64,000 nucleotides of DNA from Ulva prolifera (GCA_023078555.1 CM041199.1:6639315-6703314); one strand, 5' to 3'; shown: positions 1 through 13,476, counted from the first letter of the stretch. Numbers and translations are program-made. Notes: generated from the sequence alone by a model not told the origin.

Positions 1-275
1 CAGACAACGGCGCTCGAGGAGAGCCGGCTCTCCAAGAAGGGCCTTGTGGCACCAAAAAAAAAAAGCCTCAAAATGACCAGAACGTGGGGAAAATAATCCA
101 GCACATCCGATGCCAGAGTGCTGTCACAGCAGAGCGCATGTCATGGAGTCTCTATGCGCCATTCTGGACCTGCAGATGCCCAGCCATGTGGCGCCTGCGT
201 CACAAATGCACACATAATTATTTGGCCACGGTGTGTGACTGAGAATTTGACTCAGAATCACACAATCGGGGCGGC
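1..275 (-). other. Conserved 3' flank of M3
   Basis: No gene is seen. From about 95 to 235 the sequence is close to 13330-13475, downstream of the psiM kinase tail; both contain GTGCTGTGACAGCAGAGCGC-like text. It is probably transcribed 3' UTR or flank that travelled with the duplicated unit. I see no clear polyadenylation motif. Confidence 0.5.
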
Positions 276-3200
276 CTATGACCCAGATCTGGAGCTCCAG
301 TTTGTACTCCGAGTCTGGATGTTGTCAAACTTGTGGTCCCACGATTTCAGCAGCGACTCCGACGTTGGCCGTTTCGCGGGGTCGCGCTGCAGACACTGCA
401 GCACCGTGCGCTTCATCCCGCGCAGCAGGTCGAGCCGCTGCCGCGTCGACACGCTGCTGCCCTCCCACGGCAGCGGCGCCCGCCCGGCGATCGCCTCCTG
501 TGCCGCTGCATCTGATTCGGCGCCAATGCCGGCGAGTGCTGGGAAGGCGCGCTCGCCGGTGAGGAGCTCAAAGGCGATGACGCCGATGGCCCAGATGTCG
601 ACGGCCGTGTCTACAACGATCGTCCGGGCTCTGGCCTCGAGGGCGTGCACGACCTCTGGCGCCGCGTACTTGAGCGAGAACATCAGACTTGCGGTACAGC
701 CTGCAGAGTTAGGACTTTGTGACTTCTGCATTACGGCGAGAGTGCTGAACAGGATCATCTAGGCAGGTAGACAAAAGGCATGATCTGCATAGCATAGTTG
801 ATCACTGGCTATGCAGCCGTATTGGTTACTATCAACAGCTCACGTCCACCGAATGGTGCTGTGAAAACTGTGTGTCACGGGGCCTACGAAGTCGTGTCTC
901 CAGACACCTCTACCGTTTTGTTCCATCTGTTGCTGAGCTCGAGGATGCAGTCACCAATCAGACACGAAGATTCAGAGAAACTCTGGAGAGCTGGTGAGGT
1001 CAGGAACGACATGGCCAACAGCGTGCCCAGAGAGCAGTGGTGGGGCCACGATGTGAGTCGGCAGTCGTACCGATCTTGGCAGTGCAGCCAAAGTCAATGA
1101 GCGTCCAGTCGTGCTGCTTGGGGCGGCGGAGGATGTTGCCGGGCTTGATGTCCCGGTGGGCATACCCGAATGCGTGAAGCTTCCGCAGAGACCGGACGGC
1201 GTGGTTCAGCGCCTGCAGTGATCAACATAAGTGTGCACCTGGCAACGTTACAGAGCTGCTTTTGAAATGAAGTGACAAGTCCACGTGTACAGTAGAACGT
1301 GTTTGCGTATAATACAAAGTTAGCAACAAATATCAGATGAAACTGCTCTGAAGTCGTCAGCAAACATCTCACGGCAGCCTGAGCTCAGTGAGAACCCCAG
1401 GACACGCATGGACAGCAATGCATGCATTGGACCTCTGCTCCGGTCGCCACACCTGGAAGATGGTGATGAAGTCAGTGTTCTGGTTGTCCCGAGCCCACTC
1501 ATCGAGGCTCTGCCCGCACTCGATGATGACAAATGGAGGGAACACATAGCCGTACGGGGTGCGGACGTCACCGGACGTGTTCTCCTCGACTGCGAGGGTG
1601 GCGGGCATCATGGCCTTGAGCTCCGACTCCGTGTACAGCTCCCGCTCCCTCTCGAAGGCTGTCTGTTGCATGTAGAACTTGATCGCGGCCTGCATTAAGC
1701 TGAAATGAAGCAGATGACCAGCACGCGCCACACAGTTCTCAGCGGGCGAACTTGGACGCAGCGACTTCGCAGCAGCGACTGTCATAATCTAGCCACAAGT
1801 ACGCAGCGGTCTCGTGCTCATGCGGTGTGGAGCTGCACCTAGAACACTCGCGGCCCGGGACAACATGTAACAGAAACTGTGGAGACCCGCCTTGGTTCAG
1901 CAAGGAGGCGATGTGGATCGAAAAGCGGCTCAAGATTTATTGGATCCCCAACGATTAATGAGCAGGCAGAGCTGAGACATCGATGTCAAAACCAGACTGA
2001 TTACCAGTGTTGTGTCAGCGGGCCCGAAATTGAATAGGAACAGCAAAAGATATTCAAGTGTTCATACAGGTTTGGTGTGGCAGCCCTGACGTACGAAGCA
2101 AGGGGCCTATCAGTGACCAAGACAATATCGTTGATGATGTCAGAATGATGGCTTCCCAAGACTGATTTCGCACCCGGTCCAGGGTGCCGGAGATTCCAGC
2201 AAACTGCACGACGCCCTGGCCACCGACGCGGCGGTCCACGGAGGAGCCGAGCGTGTAGCGGTGGTGGAAGACAGCCTGCATGCTGTGCATCGCGTCCAGG
2301 GCGATCTGCAGCTTATCCAACGCTGACCTGGCATCGCGTCCAGCCCTGCGCATCACAGGACATCGTCACGTGGCACAGCTGTAGTAATGTAAAGTAGCAC
2401 TGGATTCACTGACCCGTATCCTGAAAAGGACGTTGACAACTCCGAATTCGAATTAACGGGACGACACATGCCGAAAGGGTAAACCACCTGAAATAGTGTA
2501 CTGGCGGGCCAGGGCTTGGACAAAGTGAACACTCAGGGGTATGTGCACGAGGCCTCTAGACTCAGAGTGGGGAGGGGGAGGTGGGTATGCCTTGCAATTG
2601 GGGTTGATGGCAGCTAATGGTAGAAGACAAGGCACGCAGACATAGCACCACTGCTGGACAAAGCAAAGACAGCAAACGGCGGCGGAATGCATGCAAATCC
2701 AGTGTAAGCAGGGCGGCCGCACTGTTGAAAGTCTTCCCACGTCAGCTTTGTGATGGCCGTGACCGTGGTTGCCACAGTTGATGCATGCAGAGACGGGCTC
2801 CTGCCCTCTTGGCTGTGCCCTCCCGGAGTGCTCTCTTCTCGCGGCCACGCGCTCGCGGCCCCTTTTTCTTGCCATGGTATGTGCGGGCCTATTCCCGCCG
2901 CAGGGCTACCGACAAATGCAGGATTATAGTTGTTATAGTTATAGCCTGGTGCATAGCCATGCATGTATGGGGCACCGGCATGAAATGGGTACATGTTGGG
3001 GTGGGGTGGGGTTGCTCCGGGCGGGAAGCCGGGCGGAATGTGGTGGGCTCCGGTGAGCGCACCGGCTCGGGAAGCATGCGGGGCGGTCCTTGAGTTTGCA
3101 TTGCTGCGGCGGAAATGTGGCCACCATCCTGCACACAAACATCAATGAACATATTGCGTTGAATGCACCGTCCATGCGCGGCCATCAGGCGGACATGTGC

Positions 3201-6200
3201 CCAAAACCAGCGCATGTGCCTCCCCGGGACATAGAGCTGTCCGCGCAAAAGTCACAGATGGCGGGCCAGCAGGCCAGGCCGTGTTTGCGCTGCCCCCTGT
3301 CATATGCTGGCGCCGCAGGATGGGTGATGCCACTTCGTCAGTGTGTGCATGTATGTCACATCGGGGCTTTCCCTCATTGGAACGTAGCAGAACTCCGGAT
3401 GATCGCCTTGGCCCCACATGCATGCGGGTATGTGTAACGTGACGCCTGCTACGCCGGAATGCCGTGACGCTGAACCTGGGGTCGTTCACAGGGTGGGCGA
3501 TGCCACGCCGCGGGTGCGTGCATCGCATCTGATCGCCGTAAAGCTGCAGGTTGGACTGTGGGCGACACCGGCAGACGCATCGGAGATACGCACCACCGCG
3601 TCATGCATGAATGCGTGTGCACACAAAAGCATCTGCTGTGTGGCTGTGTGGCTGTGTGGCTGTGTCCGGCGCGAGTGCTGCCGTTGCGTGGGTGTTTTGG
3701 TGTGAGCTTTGTGTGGCTTGCTGCGTGGTGTGCGGTTCCCCTGGTTCTTGCTTGCGGTGCTACGTGCCTCGCTTGCTTTGTCCTTGTAACACAAAAGCAT
3801 CTATCACCGCAACCATGAGCCTGCAACCCTGCTCATGCTGCGACATACGAGGTATATGCAGCAGCTCCCCGTGCTGAGCATGACATCTGCCAACGCTCTC
3901 CAGAGCACGGGATTCAACACTGGCAGCAGTGCTCCAGAGAATGCATTGTATAGCTACCGTTCCAGGCGCACTTCAGCTGAGCCGCACATCGGATTGGTGG
4001 GACATACCTGCACGGGGCCTGCAGTCTCGCCCGGGTGTTTCGGATCATTGGCATCTTTCCGCCTCCGCTTGATCACCGCCATGGCGGCAATGCCCACGCA
4101 CAGCACCACCGCCGCCACTGCCGCGATCGCAATGCCCACGACCGCCCCCATACTCACGCCGGGGTCGGAATCGCTGTCCGCGACGGTGGCAGAGGCTGTT
4201 TCTGATGGTGCCGTGGGATTACGGGCACCGATAATCAAGCCCGGCTCTCCTGGTGACACCGCGGAAGCAGGGGGGGAGGGTGCGGAGCCGCTAGGGGCTT
4301 GCACTGGAGAGGGTGATGGTTCGGTCGGTGCTGGGGCAGTGGCGGGCGCGACGGCACGGATCGGGTAGTCGGCCAGGTATGCTGAAGCTGGGATCGTGGA
4401 GAGAGCCTGCATGTGGGTGCTGGCTCTGTGACACTGATAGTGCCGCGAGGGCAGCATGGCGGCAGCTCATCATGTACTGCAGCTTGTTATGCATGCGTCC
4501 CAGGCACACCACGTTGCAGCTTTGGTCCGGGACTGGGGTCACAATCGCCCGACAATTCAAGAGCAACCAGAGATACATCGACTGCGGCGCTCGGTGCAGT
4601 CACCTTCGCGTTGCAGCAGGAACATCCACCACCGAGCTGAGGCACGCTGTGGTGGCCAAGGCACATCGCAGCTTGAGACAAAATTCCAGCATCACACGAA
4701 CGCCAGACACTTTGGCCTACAGCTCTTTACGAGTTGACCATTAGATGCCAGATGTGGTATGAGACTGGGGCCCGCACCTGTTGCGCGGCAACAAACCAGG
4801 GGTCGTCAGCCTGCAGCGGCGGCGGCGACCTTGACCTGGCTGACTTGTTCGCCAGAGCTGCCAGCGGTAGAGGAGGGTATGTCAGGTGAGTCAACGCCTC
4901 CGTGCTCTGCACATGTGTACACGGTGCATACATCACAAGACCTTCCCCTTCTTACACTGGATTCGATGTAAGAAGAGAATCAGTAGCATGTTGACATACT
5001 ACTGACTGCTGCCAGGTGGAGCGATGCAGCAAGCCCGAGAGGATGCAAAGATTCAGCGTCACACATTGATGCTGTCAAATATGGTGTCCACTATAGCTAG
5101 CACGTGGCAGTGTTTGAATGCGTTGCGCTGGGCTACTGGCGCTGCAGACTATCAAGCACACTCAGAGCTGTTGGTCACCACGGATGACCTGGCAGGTGAC
5201 ATCATCGAGCTCACATGATCCTCAGTCAGGACTACTGCAGCGGTGGGTAGGCTGTGGAATCTGGACTGTCCAGGCACATCATTCCGCACAAGCACACCAG
5301 GGTCCGAGCATGCGTACGAGGTCACATCATTTGAACGTGGTCTCATGCATCGAGAACTCTCAGAGGTACTGTAAAGATGCTACTGTCGCTGGCAAGGCCG
5401 CCTCGCCTCAGCTGTCCGTATACCAGTGGTGGGGCGACGGACCCTATCATCATATGTAACAAAATCCAAATATTCAGGTCTAATTTCTTGGTGGCAGCGA
5501 CGGCCATTCTCCAAAGCAACCCGACACTGCTGTACACTTGGCCTTGTAGGTAGCGTGTTAGAACTGGGGGCGAACAAGCAGAGCTCAACGGGCGCACCAG
5601 ATGCTGCGGGTCATCGCTGTACATGATACCCCCTCTGGCCACCACGAGAGGGTCGGGGTTGAGGATGCCCGAGACGGTGCAGTTCTCGAATGCTATGCTC
5701 GCATTCAGGCCAAAGACATGGATCGCCCCGACTAGCGCCTCCCATGCCCCGACTTGCACGGCCGGCAGGTCATCCGAGAGGTCGCGGAAGACACACGACT
5801 TGAAGTAGGCTGTGCCGTACAGCGCAATGACCGCCCTGCGGTAGATGGACTCGCCCTCAAGAGCGTTGAACACGCAATCTGCAGATGACACGCGCATGCT
5901 CCACACGTCCCCCCACCCCCTCATGCATGTATGTCTGCTTTAGACAGGGCCGACTGGATTGAGGTTGCTCAGAACGGTCAGTCGTCCAACTCCACCGGCA
6001 AAAAAGAAGAGGCTTCAAGGTACACACATGCTGAGTAGCAGAAAAGTCGACGCTGGCCCCACAGGCGCTGGTGATAGCCATATATATACTCAAGATTACC
6101 ACTGGCTGATGGCCGAGAGGGGTGTGGAAGTCGACAGAACAGGTCCACCCTCGTGATCGCACCTTGCGCGTAGATGCCCCCGACGTTTCTGTACACCTCA

Positions 6201-9200
6201 ACACCAACTCCATCAGATGCACGGTCGCCTTGCACAACCGAGTTGGTCACGTACATGTTGCCGTAGTCCTGCAGCCAGAGGGCATGCGGGTGCTCCGCAA
6301 CGCCGAGTATCTGGATGTGGAGCGCGTCAATCCACAGACGCGAGCGGTCCACAATGAAGAGATGAACTGCTGTGATGATGACGCATCGGGGGGCCTGCCA
6401 GGGTTCCTCTTCAGCGATGTCGAGGCCGAATGCCTCGTCGGCGACGTCGCCCGTGGGGGGATCCATGCATTTGCCCTGCATGCTCCGCCACATGCATGCC
6501 TGAACCCGACAACTGAACTGCACCAAGCTGGACGACGAATCCACATATCTCAGACAGTGTAATCTGCTGCCAGACGCGCTATCCGATCATGTCAATTGCG
6601 ATTAGACAGCACTGTGTGTATGCATGATTGCATATTCGTATCCATCTGAACATGGAAAGCTCCGGAACCCAGGATTGACTGATGGACAGTGGTAGGCTCT
6701 GCGGTCAGACCAGGAGCGCGATGATGAAGCAGCAGACGGGTGCAAGCAGCGTGACCTCGAATGGCAGCAAGCAGGTGCACCTCAAGATGTGACAGCCGAA
6801 CCGCACCTGAATTGAACACGACCGATGAACACTTTTCCAATGACACAACACACAATCACGTTGTGTGTTGTGGAAGACAGACTCTTATCCCTCGGAGGGA
6901 TAAATTTGTATGTGTTCATGGCACAGGGTCGCGGACAGAGACGTCTCTGTTCACGCGAGACAAACAAGCATGAGGCCACACCCGTATTGACCTTGTGGAC
7001 GGGCCTGGCAGCCCAATCTGGACGAGGTCTATCGTCTCAAAGGGCACAATCGGGTCGCGGGGGATGGGGAGGGTGCGGAGGTCGAGGTGGGCGCGGATCT
7101 CGATGTCGCGGACGCCCTCATGGAATGCGTCCTGGAACTCGAATGCGGTGTATACCGCGGCCACGCTGGGGGCGGCATCGCCGGCGACTCCGAGCGCCGG
7201 TGGCGAGGGGGGGCCTGGCGGGGTCTCTGTCGCCATGGCACTACCCTCTGTGAGCGACTGCATGGCAACAGGCCTAGGCCTGTGGATCCCCCGGGGGAAA
7301 AAAACCCCCGTGTATGTGACTTGGACGGATGAGCTTTGAGCAGCACACGGAGCTGACGGGAACTTTTCGTCGTGGGCGGAATCGGCGAAACGCAGGCGTT
7401 CCGCATACGCAGCACAGTTCACACACGTGCACATGCATTTGGCTCAGGCAAGCAAGTGTCCGAGAAACTGCAAGTCACTGTGCTTCTCCTCGAGCCACGT
7501 CGCTGCGGCCTGCGCATGCTGGATGCGGATTCAGAGACCCATCGCGAGTCCATTGCATCCCATACACCCCATTGCCACAATCCACCCTCATCAGCAGATC
7601 CACAACATGCGCACACTTGTGATCGAAGCTGGATTGTCAACAGCACTCAGAAAGTGTCAACAGGCCTGCGCTGTGAACGCACCTGCTGGACTGCCGTGAT
7701 CCAAGGGTCGTCCATGCGGAGCAGAGGCGTCCGAGACTGCGGGAAGTTGTTCATCGTCGCGGGGCCTTGTGGCGCCACCAGCTCCCCCAGATACCGTAGC
7801 ATGATGGCCGCGCCGTCCCCCCGCACGACGCCGCCACTGCTGTCCCACTCGGCCCCGACAGTCGTGACGTGGCTGAAGGTGAGGCGGCCTGCGATCATCA
7901 ACCCAAGCTCGCTCCAGAACAAGTTGTTTGCGTCCACGTTGACGAATCGGGTGTCCTGCATGTGCAATTCGAAGTGTAGTCTGTAGTCTAACTCACAGCG
8001 GTGCCGATGGTGGAGGTGTCCGCTTGAGCCTGCAGCGTTGCAGCTGTATATCTCGCTGTTTCTGCACAATATCATTTACGGTGAGCAGGACAGATGAAAT
8101 GCAGACTAGTCACAATGACAGCGTGTGGCAGCTCTGCGTAAGTACCAGGGTTGGGTCGCATTGCAGCCTTTTCAGGGCTGCCACCCAGAATTTATACGTG
8201 AATATTCCGAATTGTTGCATATGATCGGGCCCCATGACCAAACATGGGTAAGTACGTGTGCTCTGTTTACCTGTGTGTGCTTCAAAAGAGCTCGCGAGCC
8301 CATTGCAAGCGAACAACATGCGGTCGGCAAGGTGTCGGAGGAGGGCGCACCAGGACGGCGACGGAGGCCGGCTCAGAGAGGGCGGTGACGAGTCCATCGA
8401 AGCGGAACAGCCCAGACACCACCTGAAACTCCACGGACGAGCCCCGCTGCCGGATGTTGGAGAACGTGCAGTTCTGCAGCACGATGGAGGAGCTAAACGC
8501 GTACACGCTGTGGGTGTCCCCTCCGACGTTGTCATATATGGCCTCTGCATGCATGCGCCAGGCGTCAGTTGCCGTAGCGGCCGGGAAAACACCCGGTGCG
8601 GGTCTGCATGCATATGGCCCATCCCTGCTGCCAACGTTCCCATGTCAGCAGGAAGAGGGCAGCTGCTGCTGGGTGGGGCAAGTTCTTGCCTAGACGAAGC
8701 TCTGGCCATGGCACGTCTGGCGTGCTTGGTGATGAAAGCAGAGCGCTCTGCTAGCCACGGCCCCAATGTTGGTGTGACCACCCTCCGCGGGACAGTGCTT
8801 GTGCTAGCTAGCATGTGTGCACTTGCAATACAATGTGCGCTGCCTGACAGGGCACATGCATGATATCCTCTGACGGTGTCGTTGTATGCCACATGCGTGC
8901 TGCGAGCTACTGGTGTAGTACCTCACAGTGCAGCTGCACAGCAGTGTCGGCTCACCGGCGCAATGACATTGAAAAACTAGGATTAAATATTAGGGATAAT
9001 TTTCCTGTATTAATATGCAATATTGCAGCCTGAGATGCTGCAAGGCAAACTGATGTTGCTGCAAAGCCAGAGTAGCCCACCTTGCATGAGCGCCTGGCCA
9101 CCGGTTTCGGCAGACAATGCACTGGTATTGGTCCCAGGGGAGCCTTGTACGGTCACACGGGTGGCGTACAGCACCCCCTTGCCGAAGACAGTGATTGCGT

Positions 9201-10351
9201 ACGTCGGGAAGAACCGGGAGGGACGCATGCGGAGGTAGAGCGCGTCCATCGCCAGCGGCTGTGGCACGAAAAAGACGTTGTGATCGCATACGATGATGCA
9301 CTGCGGAGATCGCCACAACGCGAAGTCTGGGGCTGGCAGGCCTAGTGACGAGGCTGCAGGGGGTGGGGAGGTGCATTCTCCCTGCATGACAGCGGTGCGG
9401 GCCTCGTCCAACCTCAGCTTGATCTAGCCATATGGCTATGCATGGGCATCACCCCAAGAATTCACAACATGAGACAGGACTCACCACAGGTGAAGGTACC
9501 GTTGGTGTGGGCATCTGAGGAATGGAGGCATCTACTGATCAGGCAAGCCATGTGCACGAGTCGCAGACAGGGTGCCCAAAGGCAGTCCACAATCCATGCG
9601 CCATCACAGAGGAGCATTTCACAGTGATTTGTGCCTGCGTTAAGGGCCTTACGCATATGAAATGAAGGACACACGCGTATGGACCTTGTGGACGCCTTGA
9701 AGTCGCCAAGGGCTGTTGAGACCAAAGAGATGTTGGAGTTGAAAGCGAGGGGCAGGTCGGTGAGGTTCAAGTGAGACTGGACCAGGATGTCCTGCGCCCC
9801 GGACGCAATTGCAGCTTGCAACTGGGCCGCTGTGTTGACTGCTGTGATGCTCGCCTGCGCACTTGCAGCTGCGGGTACTCGACTCTCTGCGTCCAAGAGT
9901 CGTCGGACACCATGCTGCAGCGAGTCCTCGCTGGCTTTCAGAACACTGATCTGTACAAATTTGTACAATTGTACAGTTCTTAGATATCGGTGGGCCAGAT
10001 TCGCGAGTAGCGCGCGGTCTTCGGTGGGCTGAGGACATGGCCCGACGCAACAGAACCGTCCACAGTGCCGCACAGCCCATAAACGTCAACGACTCCCTGA
10101 CAATATTGTTGATGCTATAGTATTGCAAAGATACCAGACCTTATAGCTGAGCACTGCTGAGAAAATGCACCGCTGCCGGATGCTCTGCGCTCTCCACAGC
10201 GCTTGTCTTAATACACGGACTAGCGTTTTGCTGAACTGCATCAACAGGAGAGCGTACGTACCAGTTGCCTGTTTGCAGAGATTTGGAGCTGTGCTGCGCA
10301 CTGAACGACCTGCGCGATCAGCAACACGCGGACCAGCATGGCCCGGGCCAT
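276..10351 (-). CDS. M3: receptor-like Ser/Thr kinase, 15 exons; exon 11 carries a 77-bp insertion
   Basis: Exons, 5' to 3': 10262-10351, 9675-9950, 9081-9381, 8351-8544, 7683-7955, 6982-7257, 6163-6475, 5598-5878, 4778-4906, 4008-4406, 2723-3128, 2174-2345, 1453-1689, 1071-1212, 276-700. The start MARAM precedes a hydrophobic signal peptide. Exons 2-9 form the duplicated ectodomain. Exon 10 has a Pro/Ala stalk, then a helix beginning GAVVGIAIAAV and ending KRRRK. Exons 12-15 give the kinase: GGQGVVQFA loop, AIKFY, HRDIKPGN, DFG, APE, DIWAIGV, and a DPAKRP C-lobe end. Every exon agrees in phase with M2 except exon 11, which is 77 bp longer (not a multiple of 3), so the simple splice model loses frame there. 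The gene is either recently damaged or rescued by other splice sites. Membership of the family is certain; functionality is not. Confidence 0.78.
2387..2477 (+). repeat. Interspersed repeat family B, copy 1
   Basis: This roughly 90-bp copy lies in intron 11 of M3. The family core reads CCGTATCCTGAA, then TTGACAACTCCGA, then a GGGACCACAT-like end; the other end is a GTAAAGTA run. I see no convincing terminal inverted repeat, so its class is open. Confidence 0.6.
3635..3788 (-). mobile_element. SINE-like element, copy in M3 intron 10
   Basis: The insert is flanked by a perfect 14-bp direct repeat, ACACAAAAGCATCT, at 3621-3634 and 3789-3802. The corresponding intron of M2 (around 18930-18960) reads straight through with a single related copy of this target, so it is an empty site. 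On the minus strand the element starts TACAAGGACAAAGC and is rich in CACA. Long variable target duplications fit retroposition better than cut-and-paste transposition. Confidence 0.7.
5424..5529 (+). mobile_element. hAT-like MITE, copy in M3 intron 8
   Basis: A roughly 106-bp element with ends CAGTGGTGGGG and CCGACACTG. The internal text AAATATTCAGGTCTAAT followed by GGTGGCAGC is shared with the other copies. The flanking octamers CCGTATAC and CTGTACAC match at 6 of 8 positions. Confidence 0.72.
8146..8247 (-). mobile_element. hAT-like MITE, copy in M3 intron 4
   Basis: 102 bp, flanked by a perfect 8-bp duplication GTAAGTAC (8138-8145 and 8248-8255). The termini are degenerate forms of CAGTGTTGGGTC. 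The same position in M2 intron 4 (23219-23310) carries the same insertion, so it predates the M2/M3 split. Confidence 0.85.
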
Positions 10352-10444
10352 CGCATTGCGGCATGGCCATCGCATGCCGGCGTGACCCCGTTCCTATGAT
10401 GCAGACACTCCTCTTATTGCATTCCCCATGTGTACTTTGTACGG

Positions 10445-10555
10445 GTAAGGAACCGCGGGAGCTACAGAGGTTGAGCACAGGACATCTACTCAGCGTGTGG
10501 GGAGCCGCTGCGTGGGGAGCTTTCCAGGCTGCGCAAATTGATGCATGATACCAAC
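10445..10555 (-). promoter_or_regulatory. Conserved upstream block of M3 (candidate promoter)
   Basis: This block lies about 95-205 bp upstream of the M3 start. It is strongly conserved with 25873-25980 (M2) and 32032-32140 (M1), sharing AGAGGTTGAGCACA, CCAGGCTGCGC and a GATGCAT-like end. It is far better conserved than the surrounding spacer. Promoter function is inferred from position and conservation only. Confidence 0.45.
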
Positions 10556-10739
10556 ACATGTCGGCCATGGACGGGCACATGGTCCACTGATCAGCGGATG
10601 CGAGCGGCATGTACGGCTTATACAGAGCCGTGCTGCGAACACTGACGAGGGCAGCTGCAGCGCGGAAGGCCTTGGCTGCATGCTGATGCCTGAATTCAGG
10701 CGGCATAAGCAAAATACCGCCACATGCAAAGTATGACTA

Positions 10740-11780
10740 ACTCTTCCGAGATGGTATTCAGCGATTTCGTCATACTTTGCTTGTGGCGGTGGGGTGCCTG
10801 GTAGGCAGGGCCATGCATGGCTTTGTAACAGGTCCGGAGTCAATCATGTGTTCTGCATAGCCTTCACATCCCAGGGGCTCCACGCAGTCAACAGCCTGTG
10901 GCAGAAACAAGTGTGTGACTACTCGTGAGCCACAACTGTGAGATGTTACAAGGATAACACGATCGATTGTGCTCTTCAGCATGTACGCCACAGCCTGAAC
11001 GCCAAGCGCAACTGACTAAGCAATGACGTATGCCCGATACCTTCACGTATCGCAGCTTTTAAGCTGAATAAACAATGGATCCACATACGGAAGTTAGGAC
11101 GTATGTACATACGACCTGTGTGACCAATGAGAGGAATGCCACCGACGCGGTACGGCGTCGTCTGTCTTCATGTCATGTGCACGCAGTGTTTGAGCATCTT
11201 CACCAAAGCTTTAGTTTAACGCTGTACTGCGTTGACACTGCCCGGCTCTTCGATGGTACAGCCATGTAACCGATCTCAGTCGATATGTGGGAGTCATCGC
11301 CTCCTGCACTCTCAGAATTATGCGTTTTTATTGCTCTCAAACATCCTTTGCAACGATTGATCATATTTATCAGTGATGGGATTCATTGGAAGGGGGCCCT
11401 CATCAGCAGCATGTGCTGCCTTGCACTTGGAGTCTGCTCGCTGATCACCTTTACAAGCCCATTTTCCAGTGTACAACGTGTTGTTGCAGCCGCATCAATT
11501 ATTGCTGTGATACCTTGAAATTGCCATCGTTCATCTGCCATGCTGAGAACAGTCATGGAGGCAAAGTGAACGTCCAACCATTCAATCAACTTGAGCTTCT
11601 CTAGAAACTGGTTTTGTTGAGACAAAAAATGCAGGTTCCATTGAGCTGAAACGAGATGCATGGCTCTGCCAGTTATGAAGCTTTTCGGCATACACTCGTG
11701 GGCCTGTGCTGCAGCAGGCTCTCCAAGACGGCACAGTAAGTAAATTCCAACACCACGCCGCTGAGGGGTTGCCCACACAG
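10740..11780 (-). other. Unidentified coding-like block co-duplicated upstream of M3
   Basis: Minus-strand segments here match the block upstream of M1 (32.3-33.2 kb) and in part that upstream of M2 (26.14-26.44 kb). The frame ending at 10770 finishes KPCMALPTRHPTATSKV and stop; the frame upstream of M2 finishes KPCMAMPSWHPNATRNV and stop, so frame and stop codon are conserved. A further open segment at 11383-11600 (SMADERWQFQGITAII) has a homologue at 33.0-33.15 kb that contains a stop. I do not recognise the protein. It may be the remains of a second gene carried in the duplicated unit. Confidence 0.4.
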
Positions 11781-13476
11781 CAAGACAGCCCCTCAGCGGG
11801 CTCAGGCCTCAGCAGGAAAGGCCCGCCTGGAGCAGGGCAGAGATCCAGGTGGGGCCCCTCCCGGCGCGGCAGGAACAGCTGAGGCGAGCAGTGCGCCTGC
11901 ATGCGCCTCGTGTCGCCTGCAGTCGCGGGCGCCTCCATACGCCTTCACACCGTCACCGATTTCGCGGCTTTATTTGACACACTGCCTGGGCAGAGGTGTT
12001 CTTGCATGCAGCGTGGCATCGGCCACACTCGCACAGCAGTGGTTGTACCAGTGTGTGTGGTTGCCCTCAATCCCTGGAACTGGCACTCAAACCAGGGTGC
12101 ATGTCCGGAGGCAGATCCAGGCGAACTGGGCAGCGAGCCCGGGACAGGTTCGAGATTCTGAATTGAGAATGCCTCCCACATGCATTGGAGAGGTGGGCTG
12201 TTGTATTGTGACTTGTTAGTTGGGTGAAGTTGAAAGGGCCGTCAGTGCAGACCTGTCAGTGGGGTGGGGGCGGTCAATCGTGGGCAGCAGCTGCCAGTGG
12301 CGACATTTGCTTGGCAGCCTCAGGTATGCATGAGCGTGCTAGCCCATACATGGAAGTGTTCCCATGTGTTGGCCTGGAACATTGAACCTAGGTGCTCGGA
12401 CTAACTTCCAGGAAAGTTCTACAGAGTAGGGGTCACGTAGTGGCCCGTGTCTCGATGGCCTCCATGCACACACTGTCGACTGATGACGTCATCAGTACGT
12501 GACTGTGTACATGCATGTGCTAGCGCGGTGGTGTTGCAGTGCACTCCCAGCTCTCGCGGCCATCTGTTCGGGGCTCCGACATGTCGGCGGCGCCTCTCAG
12601 TCATCAATGCACAGTCTCTGACCTCAGGCCAGCGCACCAGCGCCACAGGCAGCACGAAATCAAGGTTACTACGGCATTCAACATGCCATGGCCGCCAGGG
12701 ATCGTGATGATTACGGAAGAGGCGTGAACACACATTCAGAAGAGGCGTGGTGGTCAGACAGAGCATGACGACCTCTTCAAAACTGGTTTTCGCACACTTC
12801 GCCACACTGCATCAGGACGTGCTGCAGAGAGGTGCGGGGCGGCTAAAATTGCAACTGCCAAACTGCAGATTGAGTTGTTTGGCCCACGGCCGGTGGTCAG
12901 GGCGAGCCCTGAGCACCGGCCGAGACCTCCGCTGGCCCGAGACATCGCTGTGTGCGTAGTGACAATACTCTTCACCTGTTCCCATACCGAAAAGTACGTT
13001 CCTGAATCTCACCATTTCCTCACACGTATAAGCGAAAACTTTCATCTGGACCAGTTACGTACGAGATTGGGGGACAACGTCATTCGGCAGCTGAGAACTC
13101 CACGGCCGGTACGCATGAGATGCCAGGAAGACTGAAAACTGTTTGAACAGACAATGGGCTGGCAAAACGTGCGAGGCGGCAAGGCGAGCCGGACGTACGC
13201 ACACATCCCCCCATATCACCCACGGAAACGCCTGAAAACCCACCACGGAGGTCAGCAGACACGGGGTCTCGAGCAGAGCCGCCTCTTCTCACACGCCTTG
13301 CAGCACCGATGACTCGGAGAGCTGAGGACACGGGGGGAAAAAAAATCCATCCAGCACATCTGACGACAGAGTGCTGTGACAGCAGAGCGCATGTCATGCA
13401 GTCTCGATGCGCCATTCTAGATCTGCAGATGAGACGCACGTGGCGGCTGCGGCTGCGCCGCAGATGCGCACATCAT
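11781..13476. other. Spacer between the M3 upstream block and psiM
   Basis: I see no assignable gene. A 128-codon minus-strand open frame (12419-12805) is present without a recognisable domain or a second copy. From about 13255 to 13475 the sequence is the conserved 3' flank seen also at 95-235. Confidence 0.4.

Noticed and set aside
118-762. 214-codon plus-strand frame opposite the M3 kinase tail
   Set aside because: It is the antisense shadow of exon 15, whose minus-strand reading has all kinase motifs. The same shadow appears opposite the other copies.
3090-3830. Cluster of overlapping frames in M3 intron 10
   Set aside because: The frames arise from repetitive GTGTGGCTGT-type sequence of the SINE-like insert and differ on each strand.
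12419-12805. 128-codon minus-strand frame in the spacer upstream of M3
   Set aside because: It looks somewhat protein-like, but there is no second copy in the window, no domain and no clear splice context. It is left as unassigned.
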